Shown here: in pieces, positions 45,722 to 55,971 of the stretch
How positions within the stretch are numbered: the stretch's first letter is position 1
Layout of the letters: the number at the start of each line of letters is the position of its first letter
From: Rhexocercosporidium sp. MPI-PUGE-AT-0058
Taxonomy: Eukaryota > Ascomycota > Leotiomycetes > Helotiales
Direction of reading: 5' to 3'
Length of the DNA stretch: 64,000 nucleotides
NCBI GenBank assembly: GCA_020746875.1
Contig: JAGTJL010000022.1
Coordinates: 1-64,000, forward strand
Translations under genes and position numbers: made by a program
Notes under the pieces: model-generated
Database searches by the model: none
What the model was told of the DNA's origin: nothing
Seen by the model: only the letters and a program-made list of their open reading frames with translations

Positions 45722-48700
45722 TCTCAGTTTGCTTTAGATCGAGTGAGTGAGTTGGGAGAGAAGAGGAGAGATGCGATTCGATGCGCTGCGCTGTGTCGGG
45801 CGCCGACGGGACGGGTGCTTGTCTTGTTGTAAAAGCGGGCGCAGGTGGGATGGATGGGGAGATGATGTGAGAGAGGGATGGAGAGAGCGGGATGGAGAGA
45901 GGGACAGAGGAACAGCGAGACTTTTGATGCCAATTTGATTGGTATTGGTATCGACTTGGTGAGTGAGTGAGTGAGTGAGTCGCGTGCCGGGCCGAAGTCG
46001 ATTCGGCTGTCAGCAGCAGGTAAGTGGGTGGGCGGATATACAAAGTAGGTGTAAATGTGGAATGGATGAAAGGAAGGGAGGGAGGGAGGACATGGGATTA
46101 TGAATGTGAATGTGAATGTAGAATCATGGTCGGTGGATGTATGATGCGTTGTCTCGGGGAGATATGTATGATGGATGTAATGTAATGTATTATAATGTAA
46201 TGGGGGTACAGTAGGAAAAGGGGAGCAGAAAGGAAGGGGAGGGATGAGATGGGAAAACGAGTGGCATCCTGGCCTCGCTCCTCTCCTCTGCCCTGCTCTG
46301 TCCTGCCTTTCTCTCTTCTCTCCTTTCTTCTGCCCTTCTCTCTTCTCCCCTCCTCTGCTCTCCTCTGCCCTCCCTCCGGCTGGTCATACATATCCATATC
46401 CATATCCACTCACACCCACACTCAACCGCCCCCAAACAGATCTCACATTTCACATATCCCGCACCGGCTCATATCCCGCCCCGCCTTGGGCAGGCAGCCA
46501 CAATCGAGCTATCCTTCATATAATTGGTTGGAGTGGACGAATCGAACAACTCAAACTCCATCCCTTCCAATTGGGTGGGACGGGCCGTGAAGCCAGGGAG
46601 TAGCCAGGAGGAGCCAGGGAAGAGATAATCCGTGCCCGGCAAGGGAGTCAAGGGCAGTCAAGGACAGTCAATGACAGGACAATACAGTACAGTAAAGGAC
46701 AGTAATACTGCAAGTATACAAGTATATAGCAAGTACTCGTACTACCGGAAGGCCAGGGAAAGAAGGGCTTCCCGCCAATTACCCTAGAATTCCCAAGTAC
46801 TTAGGACGTACTTCCGTAACTTCGTTACAGTACCGTACTGTAGCCATCAAAGATGTAGATGATGGAAGCTTCACTTCGACTTTGGCTTCAGCTCTTCTGT
46901 TCTTTTGTTTCCTCTGCAGCTAGCTACGTAGTAGTACGAACTCCTCCCTCTCCTTCTCCCCCTTCTCTCTCTCACCGTCACCGATTGTTGTTCCAGGCCA
47001 ACCTACTTATTCCATGCATGCATGCCAGACTAGACCGCATCTTGCCCAACTTGTTCTTAATGAAACCATCATTCAACCTTCCTAAACGACTCGAATAGGA
47101 CAGATACTTTGTACTCTCAAGAATAGGGGTCCCCGGCCATCAAGGGAGCAGACAAGCAGGCAGGCTGACCCGACCCGACCCGGGCGAATGGCGCTGCCCT
47201 GGCTGCCCCTGAATGTGTGTGACGGGACGTGACGGTGACGTGGTCGAATCCTTGCTCGCATCATCCGCAAACCAACCCATCTGCAATCCACACCACCTTC
47301 TCGACAATTCTAACTAACTGCCTTGGGATTTAGGGCTGGTGGTTGGGTTTCGAAGTACTTACCCTCTACTTCCTCCCCTCTACCCTCTAACCCCCGAAAC
47401 AGGTCATTGACAGCTGATTTGGTTGAACAAGTATGACCGAGGTCTTACGAAGATGAACATGCAAGTACCGTACTGTACAGACCGTACGGTTTTGATCATC
47501 TATTGCATTGGCCGTCCCATCAAGCATATCAAGCATCCCATCTGCAAGTCCTTCCAAACCCAGACAACTCCTGCATCAAAATGTGGGGGTACAATAAGTC
47601 GGACCCCTTAAAAGAAGCGAGACGTGGTGCGCTGGAACAACAGACTCAAGCATTTATTAATATGGGGATGGACAGAACGTGTGTCACGGTGGCATCTCGA
47701 TCTGCAAGTGCAGTGCAGTACAAACCCCACATCCAAGGTCCAGAATAAGCGCTCTCTGCTCTCCGCTCCAATGGGATCAAGTTCGGCAGGAGTGGTCAAG
47801 CTGCTGTGAGACGGTGAGACGGTGAAGAAGAGCTTGTGTTCGTGTCACACAATAAGTACTCGTACAGTACGGTGCAAGAGACCCGCATCGAAAGCAGAAG
47901 AAGCTCATATGGGGCCGGCCCACAGTCGAATGGAAGCTCCAAGCGGAGGAAGCCAAGCATTGCGGTGAGAAGAGAAGACTTCGAAATTAACAAGAGATGT
48001 GTTTGTGTTATCAAACGTAACAGCTGCAAGTGCAAGTCCACGTGAACCCTCCAAAAGAGGAACATTGCCTCATATTGTTCCCCCAGCGTTGAACTAGGTG
48101 CCTTGTTCGGATTTAGTCAGGCTGAGGTCGGAATATGCTCCATCCACAATCTCGAACTTTACCAAGACAAAGACGCAGATTCATGTCACGAGGCAGTCCG
48201 GCGCCTATCTGCAACTTTCAAGACATATTCAACACAAGTCTAGCCTCATCCAACCAAAATTATGGGGCATCAACTACTTGCCAAATGCCAAGGTGACAGA
48301 CGTGGCTCGCTTGAACAACGACATAAACACCGTTCATGTCACCACGCATCAGCACACCTATCCAAAGCGAGAAGTTCGCATTATCTCCCCCACAAGTCGC
48401 CCTATCCCATTCAATCAGAGGCCTGCATCTACAGTGGACAATCCAAGAGGAGAGACGTGGTACCTTTGAACCACACCAGCCAAACTCTGTCCAAGTCAAC
48501 ACCATCAAACGGCGCCAAGCAAATACAACATATTGGATTTAGAAGCATGTCCGTACGGTACAGCAGGTGTTTTGGTCAAATGACTACACAGCAAGCTCTG
48601 ATTCATACTATGTCGTAGCATAGGCAGCGAAGCCACGTCCGCCTGAGATGGAGGGACAAAAAGGGGATTCAGACCTCGAAGTCCTCACTCTTCAGTCCAT

Positions 48701-48856
48701 CCCAAACAACCAATCACCTTGAAGCCACACCCATCAACATCAACATACAAATACACACTGGCGATAACGAACGACCAATCCCCACGCACCAGCACCACTC
48801 CCAATCAAAACAAGTCTCCATTCAACACCCCTCCTCCACCAGCTCTCAGCTAATTT
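45722..48856. other. Long intergenic region with simple repeats
   Basis: No supported gene in about 3.1 kb. It holds a (GTGA)n tract at 45959-45980, GGGA and GAATGT repeats near 46,070-46,120, a strongly CT-biased stretch at 46,270-46,380, and tandem ACAGT motifs near 46,640-46,700. Some may be promoter or UTR of the divergent genes. Confidence 0.5.
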
Positions 48857-49039
48857 ATGCTACGCACCCTCTTCAACCACCTCGACGACTTCGGAATCCA
48901 CCTGCTCCTCGCCCCAATGTCCTTCTTCCAGAACATCGAGTTCCTCAACCTGCTCGACGACATGGGCATCATTCTGATCATCCGTCCGCTGGGTTACCTC
49001 CACCGCTTCGCTGAGATTATACTACTGGCTGACGGGTGA
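48857..49039 (+). CDS. Small 60-residue ORF with two similar halves
   Basis: ATG at 48857, stop at 49037. Codons are strongly C-ending (CTC, TTC, AAC, CAC, GAC, ATC), unlike the neighbouring sequence, and the stretch before the ATG is pyrimidine- and ACC-rich like a fungal 5' UTR. The product has two related halves: HLDDFGIHLLLAP (residues 8-20) and LLDDMGIILIIRPLG (residues 32-46). It is hydrophobic, with no classical signal peptide. I know no family; a small membrane-associated protein is possible. It could also be one exon of a larger gene. Confidence 0.45.
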   Translation: MLRTLFNHLDDFGIHLLLAPMSFFQNIEFLNLLDDMGIILIIRPLGYLHRFAEIILLADG

Positions 49040-50080
49040 GGTGCGCAGAATCCCTGGATCGTGCTTGGCCGAAAGGATGGGATCGTTGGATTACGAGACG
49101 CGTTAGGGGGGATGCTGTTTTATGAGATGGAGGAAGTGGTGGATATTTGGAAGGAGTGGATGGTCTGGTGATCGGATGCTCCGTTGGAGGAATGGAGGGG
49201 ATGGATTGTGCACGACACGTGATTCTCCGTGGTCGATGATGGATTCAGGTCTTACACAATGGCGAAAAAAGAAAGCAAAGGGACGGAAGAGGCCCCTGCG
49301 TCTTGGAGACACGAGGCATCGCCTAGCTGGCGAATGAAGACCAGCGATCGAAGGATATAGCTATGAGGAACGGGTGGAGGAAGAACTGACGTGTCCGGCT
49401 GAAGCTATTCTTTGATGACATCGCACGAGAGGAGAAGATTGATCCAAACATAGATAGATACACTCGCTACATCTCTTTTGTGTTTTTCTTTGTACTTGCA
49501 ACTTAGATAGTTCCTCGATTTTCATTATAGATTAGATTGGCCCAATAAATTCGTGTTTTCATCTTCATAAATCAACTTGTGAAATCAAGATGTAGTATGA
49601 TAGGATAGTGCCTAGTTAGACTGCCAGAAGAGTAGTTAATTAGAATTTAAATTAATTGGCCCGCTAGATGTTCTTTTTACTTGTAGCTTACGTATTTTGA
49701 ACCTTGTTATGAATTTTATTATTTTGATTGCTTTTGTTTCTTAAAAAAATTTTAAACCCAAATTCTCAACAAAACCGCACGAGATGCCTGAAGTCGCGAG
49801 GTTTTATAACGACTTTAAGCATCGTCAACCTAAGCTTCCTCAACTTACTACTACCCTCGACATCTTCGAAGATGGCGGCTTTCCATCCGCTAGAACGAAT
49901 GATCCCTGCTATTAATAGATGGCGTGAGATATATAACATCCCACAGCAGCTAAGACTCATCTCCAACGTCAGAAAATCACACCAATTTAGACGAAATACG
50001 TTTCAAGCGAACAACAAAAACCTTCTTCGATCATGCTTACAGACCACATACCTTAACTCGCACAGCCCTAGTTGCGTTAG
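49040..50080. other. Intergenic, no recognised gene
   Basis: Normal to AT-leaning DNA. A plus-strand frame at 49728-50288 overlaps the SET relic on the other strand and shows no family. Confidence 0.4.
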
Positions 50081-50530
50081 TCGTACTAGTGATGTAGCTC
50101 GAATGCAATCTTTCCCCTTTTTGATTTCACAGGAGCTCGTGAATGTTCGGAGTATTGGAGTGATTGAACATGGAGCCGGTCAGGAGGAGCACTCCTATGT
50201 CGCCACCGGAGGTGTTCGGGGCGACGTCGCTGTTCGTGTCCATGAAATCTCGTGGAAGGACCAACAAGCAATAGTGAGGGATATTTAGCTGTCCAGAGAC
50301 TTGATCGAAATCCGGTTTCTGGTTGTGCAGCAGGAGGATGGCCTCAAAGGCTTTTTGAGGCAGGAATAAGAGCACTGGGATATTGGTACTTTGGTGAGGC
50401 GACACAATGACAATTAATTCTTCAGGAATCTTTTATCCTTTCTTGAGATCTCGACTGGCAATCACGCCACATCTTTTGCCTGGATTGTGACGACTTCATA
50501 CGGAACACCGACAGGATTTCGCATAATATC
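50080..50530 (-). pseudogene. SET-domain protein relic
   Basis: The minus strand near 50,490 reads VPYEVVTIQ, then in another frame CGVIASRDLKKG, the start of a SET domain. The open stretch below it contains VLLFLPQKAFEAILLLHNQ and the hallmark GSMFNHSNTPNI near 50,150, corresponding to the NHSxxPN motif that binds S-adenosylmethionine. In a third frame near 50,115, SSCEIKKGKDC resembles the DIKKGEEL strand after it. At least two frame changes and a stop break the domain. SET proteins methylate lysines. This copy is dead or badly decayed, and its identity rests on short motifs. Confidence 0.45.
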
Positions 50531-51442
50531 ACTAGGCATGACAGACCTTCATCAAAATCATCCCATAGAATGATATGGGAATTAACACGAGGTCGAAACA
50601 TCAGGCCTTATGTTTTGGAAGGTCCGGGGGAGTCGATCAACATCTATTCGAGATCTTAATACTTGCACCGTCCATCGACGCCGCGGAAAACCTTTTTCAG
50701 AAGCTCCTTCGGATGACATGACGGTCTCAAGTTCCACGCCAAGAGAAGTCTTATACTACCCTGATTCGAGGCTCAGATGGTTTTAGTCGTTTCGTATAAA
50801 GGGAGGCATCAAGGCTACTGTAGGTAGTTGAGATAAGCATTACTAGACCAATGCCAGCTTCTCTCCGGTGCGCTCGGACGGCTCAAGTCTTGCAGTCGTT
50901 GCCACTGAACTAGGCTTCCTAGACGATCAATGAGACTACAGTATACAATAAGTCAAGCCTTTGGAGAAATTAGAGGAAATTCGGGTATTTCAGAAAAGGA
51001 TGTTAGATTTAGCTGAGCTGCCAGCAATGCCCCCCCCACCCAAGCTGTACTAGCAGCCGCCTCGCCAAACATCATTCTCGCGAGTAAACAATGCACTGTC
51101 TCGGGGGGCCCCGAGAAAACAAGGGCTCCTTTTGCTGGTCTGCTTGCTACTCTTTTCCAATAACTTCGATATAGTCATATGTCGGAAGACTTCAGTCGCT
51201 TTGGATTTGGAAAGAAAGAAAGCCATAGTAAAAGACTTGTCTGCATTTAATTTCAAAAATGGAACAGCAAGAACAAGACGGCAATTAGTCAAGACTCTTC
51301 CCACCCTCTCCTGCAACCGTACCCAAAAGAACTCCTAACCGAGGAACCAAACAACACTGTGCTCCCTACTGCGAGTGGTACCAAAAAAAGTCGTGACATT
51401 GTACCCATCTCCACAAAGTCTTAACCGTCCACAGGGGTACAT
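50531..51442. other. Intergenic, no recognised gene
   Basis: No family seen in the short frames on either strand. The minus-strand frame at 51050-51316 has no supporting features. Confidence 0.4.
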
Positions 51443-51899
51443 CTACCAGGAGATGGTGAGTCTGTAAGCTTCCTGCTCGACTGTGCGCTCCAAAAGAGCT
51501 GTCTCATCCCTCTTCCAAGAGATGGTAAGCCTGTATGCCTCGGCATCGACAGCGCGAGCAGCAAGCGGTCTATTGATGCTGATGTCCTTAGATCCTTCGG
51601 GTGGGGTGCAAGTGATGTCGCCTACTAAATTGGTGACACAAGCCCCAAGGAAGTTGGAATCGAGAACTGGAGCCGTGGCATACTCGCAGTCCATGGCGCG
51701 GGAAGAGGCGTCATTGTTGACAAAGTGGCATTGCTGGGATGTCGGCTCGTGTCACGAGTGCTGCTGTTGAAGCTGTTATTTGTGAGTTCAAGTCAGATCC
51801 AAGAGTTGATATTGAGGAATAACGAGCCAATGGCGCAGCCACTGTAAGAGAAGCCATGAATGGCAAGAAAGCAACGATGGTGGAGGTGGTAAACTGCAT
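51443..51899 (-). pseudogene. Small secreted protein, apparently frameshifted
   Basis: ATG at 51899 starts MQFTTSTIVAFLPFMASLTVAAPLA, a clear signal peptide with an AAPLA cleavage region. Its frame stops at 51711 after RADIPAMPLCQQ. The next frame, from the same place, reads QQCHFVNNDASSRAMDCEYA, then FLGACVTNLVGDITCTPPEG and on to the stop at 51443. No intron of plausible size joins the two, so a one-base frameshift (or sequencing error) is likely. The mature part has four Cys, like many small secreted or effector-type proteins. The last residues repeat: EAYRLTISW occurs twice, 14 residues apart, so the 3' end holds a short tandem duplication. Confidence 0.5.
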
Positions 51900-53193
51900 T
51901 TTGAGGAATTGGAAAACTGTTAATACTTGAGAAGATGATGGACTTGAAATTTGAGAGAAGAGTTTGAAGTTGCTGAAGTGATGTTGTGAAGTTATCTGGA
52001 TGTGCTGGTTGAGGACAAGGAATTAAGTGAAGGAGACTCCGCCCTTCTTATACACGAATTCCGTCGAGAATGTGCGTCCTTGCTTACCTATCCTCTGACT
52101 GAAGTATATCCAGCCGTTCTTATTACCGTTAGTACTCCTTTGACATCTCTATCAGCTACTTCAGCAATCCATCAATACAAACAAAGATATCTCACCGACG
52201 AGCTTTCAACAGTCAGCTTTAGATCATCACCCGCAACAATTACATTGTCAGCCCCTATGATTTCTTCATAAACGCATCAAGAATGTCTCACCGACGGGCA
52301 TCTTCATTTCAGCTGCTAATTATTACACATCAATTACAATGGCATTTTGGCTGGGGTGGTTGAATCTTTGTTTACAGACACGGACATTACCCAGACACGA
52401 ACAATGAGGAAGATGGATATTTACTGCAGTCATTCGGCTACTTTCTTACTTGCATCTCGTAAAGGATTATGGCCTGACGAAAACTCAGGAATGAGGAAGG
52501 AGATACAATTGTAGCGTCGTTGAATGAGATCCTGATATTCTAGAGCTTCGTTTGGCACATTATCTGCCAGTGCCCCTAATTCGATTATCCAAGCAGTCAT
52601 CACTTTAAGACCCTCCTCACCCGCCTCCGCCGTAAGCTCTGAGATGTGGTTGGGTAACACCCAGGTGTAGTCGTACAGTAGTGAAGCAGCCTTCCTAAAT
52701 TAGCCTTTCATGCTGCAAGATCCCGGCTTCTTTTGTCGCCTTCCCACAGCTTCCATCGCCTGTTGTATGGCTGCGGGTCGGAATTTAGTGGCTGTTGATG
52801 CGTGACGAGAACTTTAACTCGGAGAAATAAATGTAAGGCTGAGCTTCGATCAATGTATGCAAGTAAACACATAGCTACGCGGGAGGAACCAAAACCTGAC
52901 TGCTACCCTTGATGTCGGACTATACCACCGACAGATGCAGCATGCAGAATGCATTGGCCAGATGTTTATGGAGCTTCACCGGTTAAAGATGAATATCTGG
53001 TGCGATCAAATGGTTAGATCCTCTCCGCTTCAAGATTTCAGCCCCTTCATTGACGCTTCGGTCACTCCGACGAAGAGTAAAGTGCGGTGATTGAAATCAT
53101 CACCTAAGGTTTCTCTGCTCTGTAGAGTAGAGGAGGTGAGCAGGAAATTTGAAATTTTCAACCATTGTTCATTCCAATTCGTGTTCAATCAAC
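51900..53193. other. Intergenic with an unassigned frame
   Basis: The minus-strand frame at 52430-52660 (HISELTAEAGEEGLKVMTAW) looks protein-like and extends in frame upstream of its first ATG with LLYDYTWV, but I cannot name it. Nothing else is recognisable. Confidence 0.4.
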
Positions 53194-54224
53194 ATGGAAC
53201 TTTCTATGAGCCAAAGCAAACTCCCTCAACCGGCATGGAAACCATCGTCCTACTCAGCAGTGTCTTCAACGGACAGTGAAAATGGAAGTAGCTTCAGCCC
53301 AGAACCTCAACGTACGAGATCAACCTAGCTTCGAAGTCTTGCACCCTGGATTTTCCATACAGTTTTAATTCTTGCATATACTGCAGTCTACGTTGTTTCC
53401 CCGATCCACCACGCAAATCTAGATTCTCTAGGAATTCCGTACATGCAGAAAGTTTTCGAAGTGAACCACCCTCTCAATCAATCGACTGCTCGCATATATA
53501 CTGGAGAGCTCAGTGAGGAGCTAGAAAATGGATGGCACAAATTATTGCAAAGTACCAAGGTCCTGCCATTGATAGAGACCACCTGCTAATTTTGGTCGTT
53601 TAGATGCAAACATCCGGGTTCCCGAGTCGGAAATAAAACGGCTTGACAGAATGGAAAATTCTGTCCGATTTACCGATGGCTCGGGCCAGATGACCGTTTT
53701 TCATCATCTTCACTGCATCGTAAGATCTACCTCCTCTCCAAGAGGACCCTCGAAGTTGAGTTTCCACAGAAGAGGATCTATAAGTTCCTTCACTTTGAGC
53801 ATTATTGGCCAAATGCAACAGCCGATGAACTTTTTCTTCTGCGCGCTCACAATTGTACGTCATCCTTAACCTTACAGATGACGAGGTCTGATTGTTTTCT
53901 TGAATGGTTCACTGCCTACACACCCTTCAGCAAGCTATCATGTGCCATGGCGATACATCTCTCATAACTTTCAAATGGGGCACGAAACAACCAGTACCTT
54001 CTGCAAACTGGTCCACGCCTCATACTTGTCGCTCCTGGGAAGCACTGGATGAGTGGAGTAAGGAGAGACATGTGGATGTCTTCCAGCCTGGGCTTGTTGT
54101 CCATCCAAAATTTGGTAAGAACTCCACTTGGCCATTTTTATGCCAAGACCATAACTGATGATTGACAGGACCTGCGTATGGAACCCCGTCGGAGCGCGAG
54201 GGGACAGGAACTGTGATAGAATAA
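53194..54224 (+). pseudogene. UstYa-like oxidase (DUF3328) gene, decayed
   Basis: ATG at 53194 gives a Ser-rich cytosolic N-terminus, a membrane anchor (HTVLILAYTAVYVV), then TGELSEELENGWHKLL, IRVPESEIKRL, and VFHHLHCI with the first HxxHC motif. The core continues with RTLEVEFPQKRIYKFLHFEHY, then HCLHTLQQAIMCHGDT, WSTPHTC and LDEWSKERHVD. A 54-nt intron (54115-54168) leads to a short last exon ending at 54224. This is the UstYa/DUF3328 family, which acts in oxidative cyclisation of fungal peptides (RiPPs) and related metabolites. Defects: a TAG inside the N-terminal frame near 53,320, a 23-nt extra piece after HCI, and no proper junction before the second HC motif. Confidence 0.65.
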
Positions 54225-54411
54225 AATAGGAATATTTTCTCGTACCTGTTTTAGCATTGGACTTGGAAATGCATTGCTACTGTCTCTTGGCTGTTGAGAG
54301 GACATTGCCTTGCCATTCTGTAACAAGGGAATGTTCTTGGTGAGCTCGCTCTCTTCTTGAAAACAGCTCACCAAGTTCCGCGTATGGGTCTAAGTAAGCT
54401 TACAGCTGCCA

Positions 54412-54529
54412 CATACGACCATAGACTGAAGGAAATATGGCATCCCGTCCGCTCTGCCAAAATCAAGCTTCAGATCGGTGGATTAGTAGTTGGGTGGGTG
54501 ACCACCAGCGAATACCCACTGTTGTATGT
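54412..54529 (+). rRNA. 5S ribosomal RNA (dispersed copy)
   Basis: The 118-nt sequence begins ACATACGACCATAG and ends GTTGTATGT; the two ends pair as helix I with one G-U. The internal block CATCCCGTCCGCTCTGCCA and GGATTAGTAGTTGGGTGGG, then TGACCACCAGCGAATA, are the conserved fungal 5S elements, including the RNA polymerase III internal promoter. A run of T (54529-54537) ends it. The middle (ACTGAAGGAAATATGG) deviates from common fungal copies, so it may be a divergent variant. It stands alone between protein genes, as is usual for dispersed 5S genes in Pezizomycotina. Confidence 0.9.
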
Positions 54530-55971
54530 TTTTTTTTAGCCTCGCTCGCCTACTTCGGTATCAGTTTTATTTTCTCTCTTTGACTGTGGCGTGTAACAAG
54601 GCGTCAGGAAATGTTCTGAGACACTATTGCTTCAAAAATCATTCCAGCTTCCTACCGCGTCTTATCTTTAACATCAACTGTCAGCCAGAGCCATGGCATG
54701 CTTCGGACATATTTTCCAGCTCCAGCGCCGAACCATCTTCGAGCGAGACACACAAGAAGTGACCACCACAAGAGATGCATGCATGAAAGCACCACCTCAA
54801 CTTCCGTCTGGATTACTGAAACTCTGAGGGTGATCCTGGTCACACGGAACATTGGAGACCAAATGTAGTAAACTCGCCTGATCTTCGGGTAGAGGTTGCT
54901 CAGGTGGCATGCAAGATGTTGTGGTGGCATATCATCATGATCTGAAGCATGCATTTCATGTCGCACAGCATGTATGCAATTAAAAGGCCACTGGCCCGGG
55001 GGCAAACTTCTATTAGTTCGGAGCTCGGCAGCTTTCGAGAGGAGTCTCAGATCTATTCATGGGAGCTTCAGCTTGCTTACGGGTCTTCCTATATTAGCCC
55101 TCATGGACGAAAGCGTAGTTTGTAGCTCGTCAACAGGCGTAAGGACTCCAAAATCTCGAATGCAAGCCTTTTCCCAAATGACGAAATACAGTCCCCTATT
55201 CACGTGTCAACGATAAGCAATTGCAGTAATTACCCAATTTTCGGGGTTCGCGTGTGTAGACGCAATTGTTAATCTTCATTAGGCGCCACCTTATGGCGCA
55301 CCTGTGCATGATATCATGACTCATTTGTTGACGCCCTCAATGGTTCATTCTCCCCATTGGCCATGCACGCCATCGGAACAAATACACGCCGCAGTAGATG
55401 ATTCTGTCTGGCCAGCACAGAATGGTGGGCTGTCCGCATGTTCTTAAGTCGCGTTAGTAGAAAGGCTTATTATGACCAAGAAGTGCCAACAAAGCTTAGC
55501 ATTCCGCCTCCTACCACATGAGAGTGACACGACAAAGCTTGTGCGAGCTGTCAGATATGTGTCGCTTAATATTTGTTCTAAGGTTCATGATATCAGGACT
55601 TCATCTTATCGAGGTTGTGGGCTGCATGGCTGTCCAGCCCTCGTATGAGTGCTTCCAATCTGACCTTGGCGGGTGGAGCTTTCAACGAAAATATTTGCAT
55701 GTATGACCCGAACAAGCGTATTCTCGCCATTGCGGTGTTGTCCGCATCATTGATCTTCGAGTTCTGCACTGTAATTGTGGCTTTTCTTTTGTTGACAGAG
55801 GAAGTTCTCACGAGCAGTCGCACAAGAAAGGATTAGGACTCTCGCATGTATAAAAGGTTCTTTGTTCTCTCGCCAAGATGAAGGTCCACCAGAACAAATC
55901 GAGCTTTCTTTTGTCTCTCGGATCGATATTGAATTGTCGTTTGTCCAGAAGGTTTCAACACTGCAGTCATC
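54530..55971. other. Intergenic / promoter region of the multicopper oxidase
   Basis: About 1.4 kb without a supported gene. Short overlapping frames at 54652-55005 (minus) and 55518-55836 (both strands) show no family. Confidence 0.45.

Noticed and set aside
46098..46603. Met/Asp- and Arg/Glu-rich frames near 46.3 kb
   Set aside because: Translations of simple repeats (CATATC and CT-rich tracts); low complexity, not genes.
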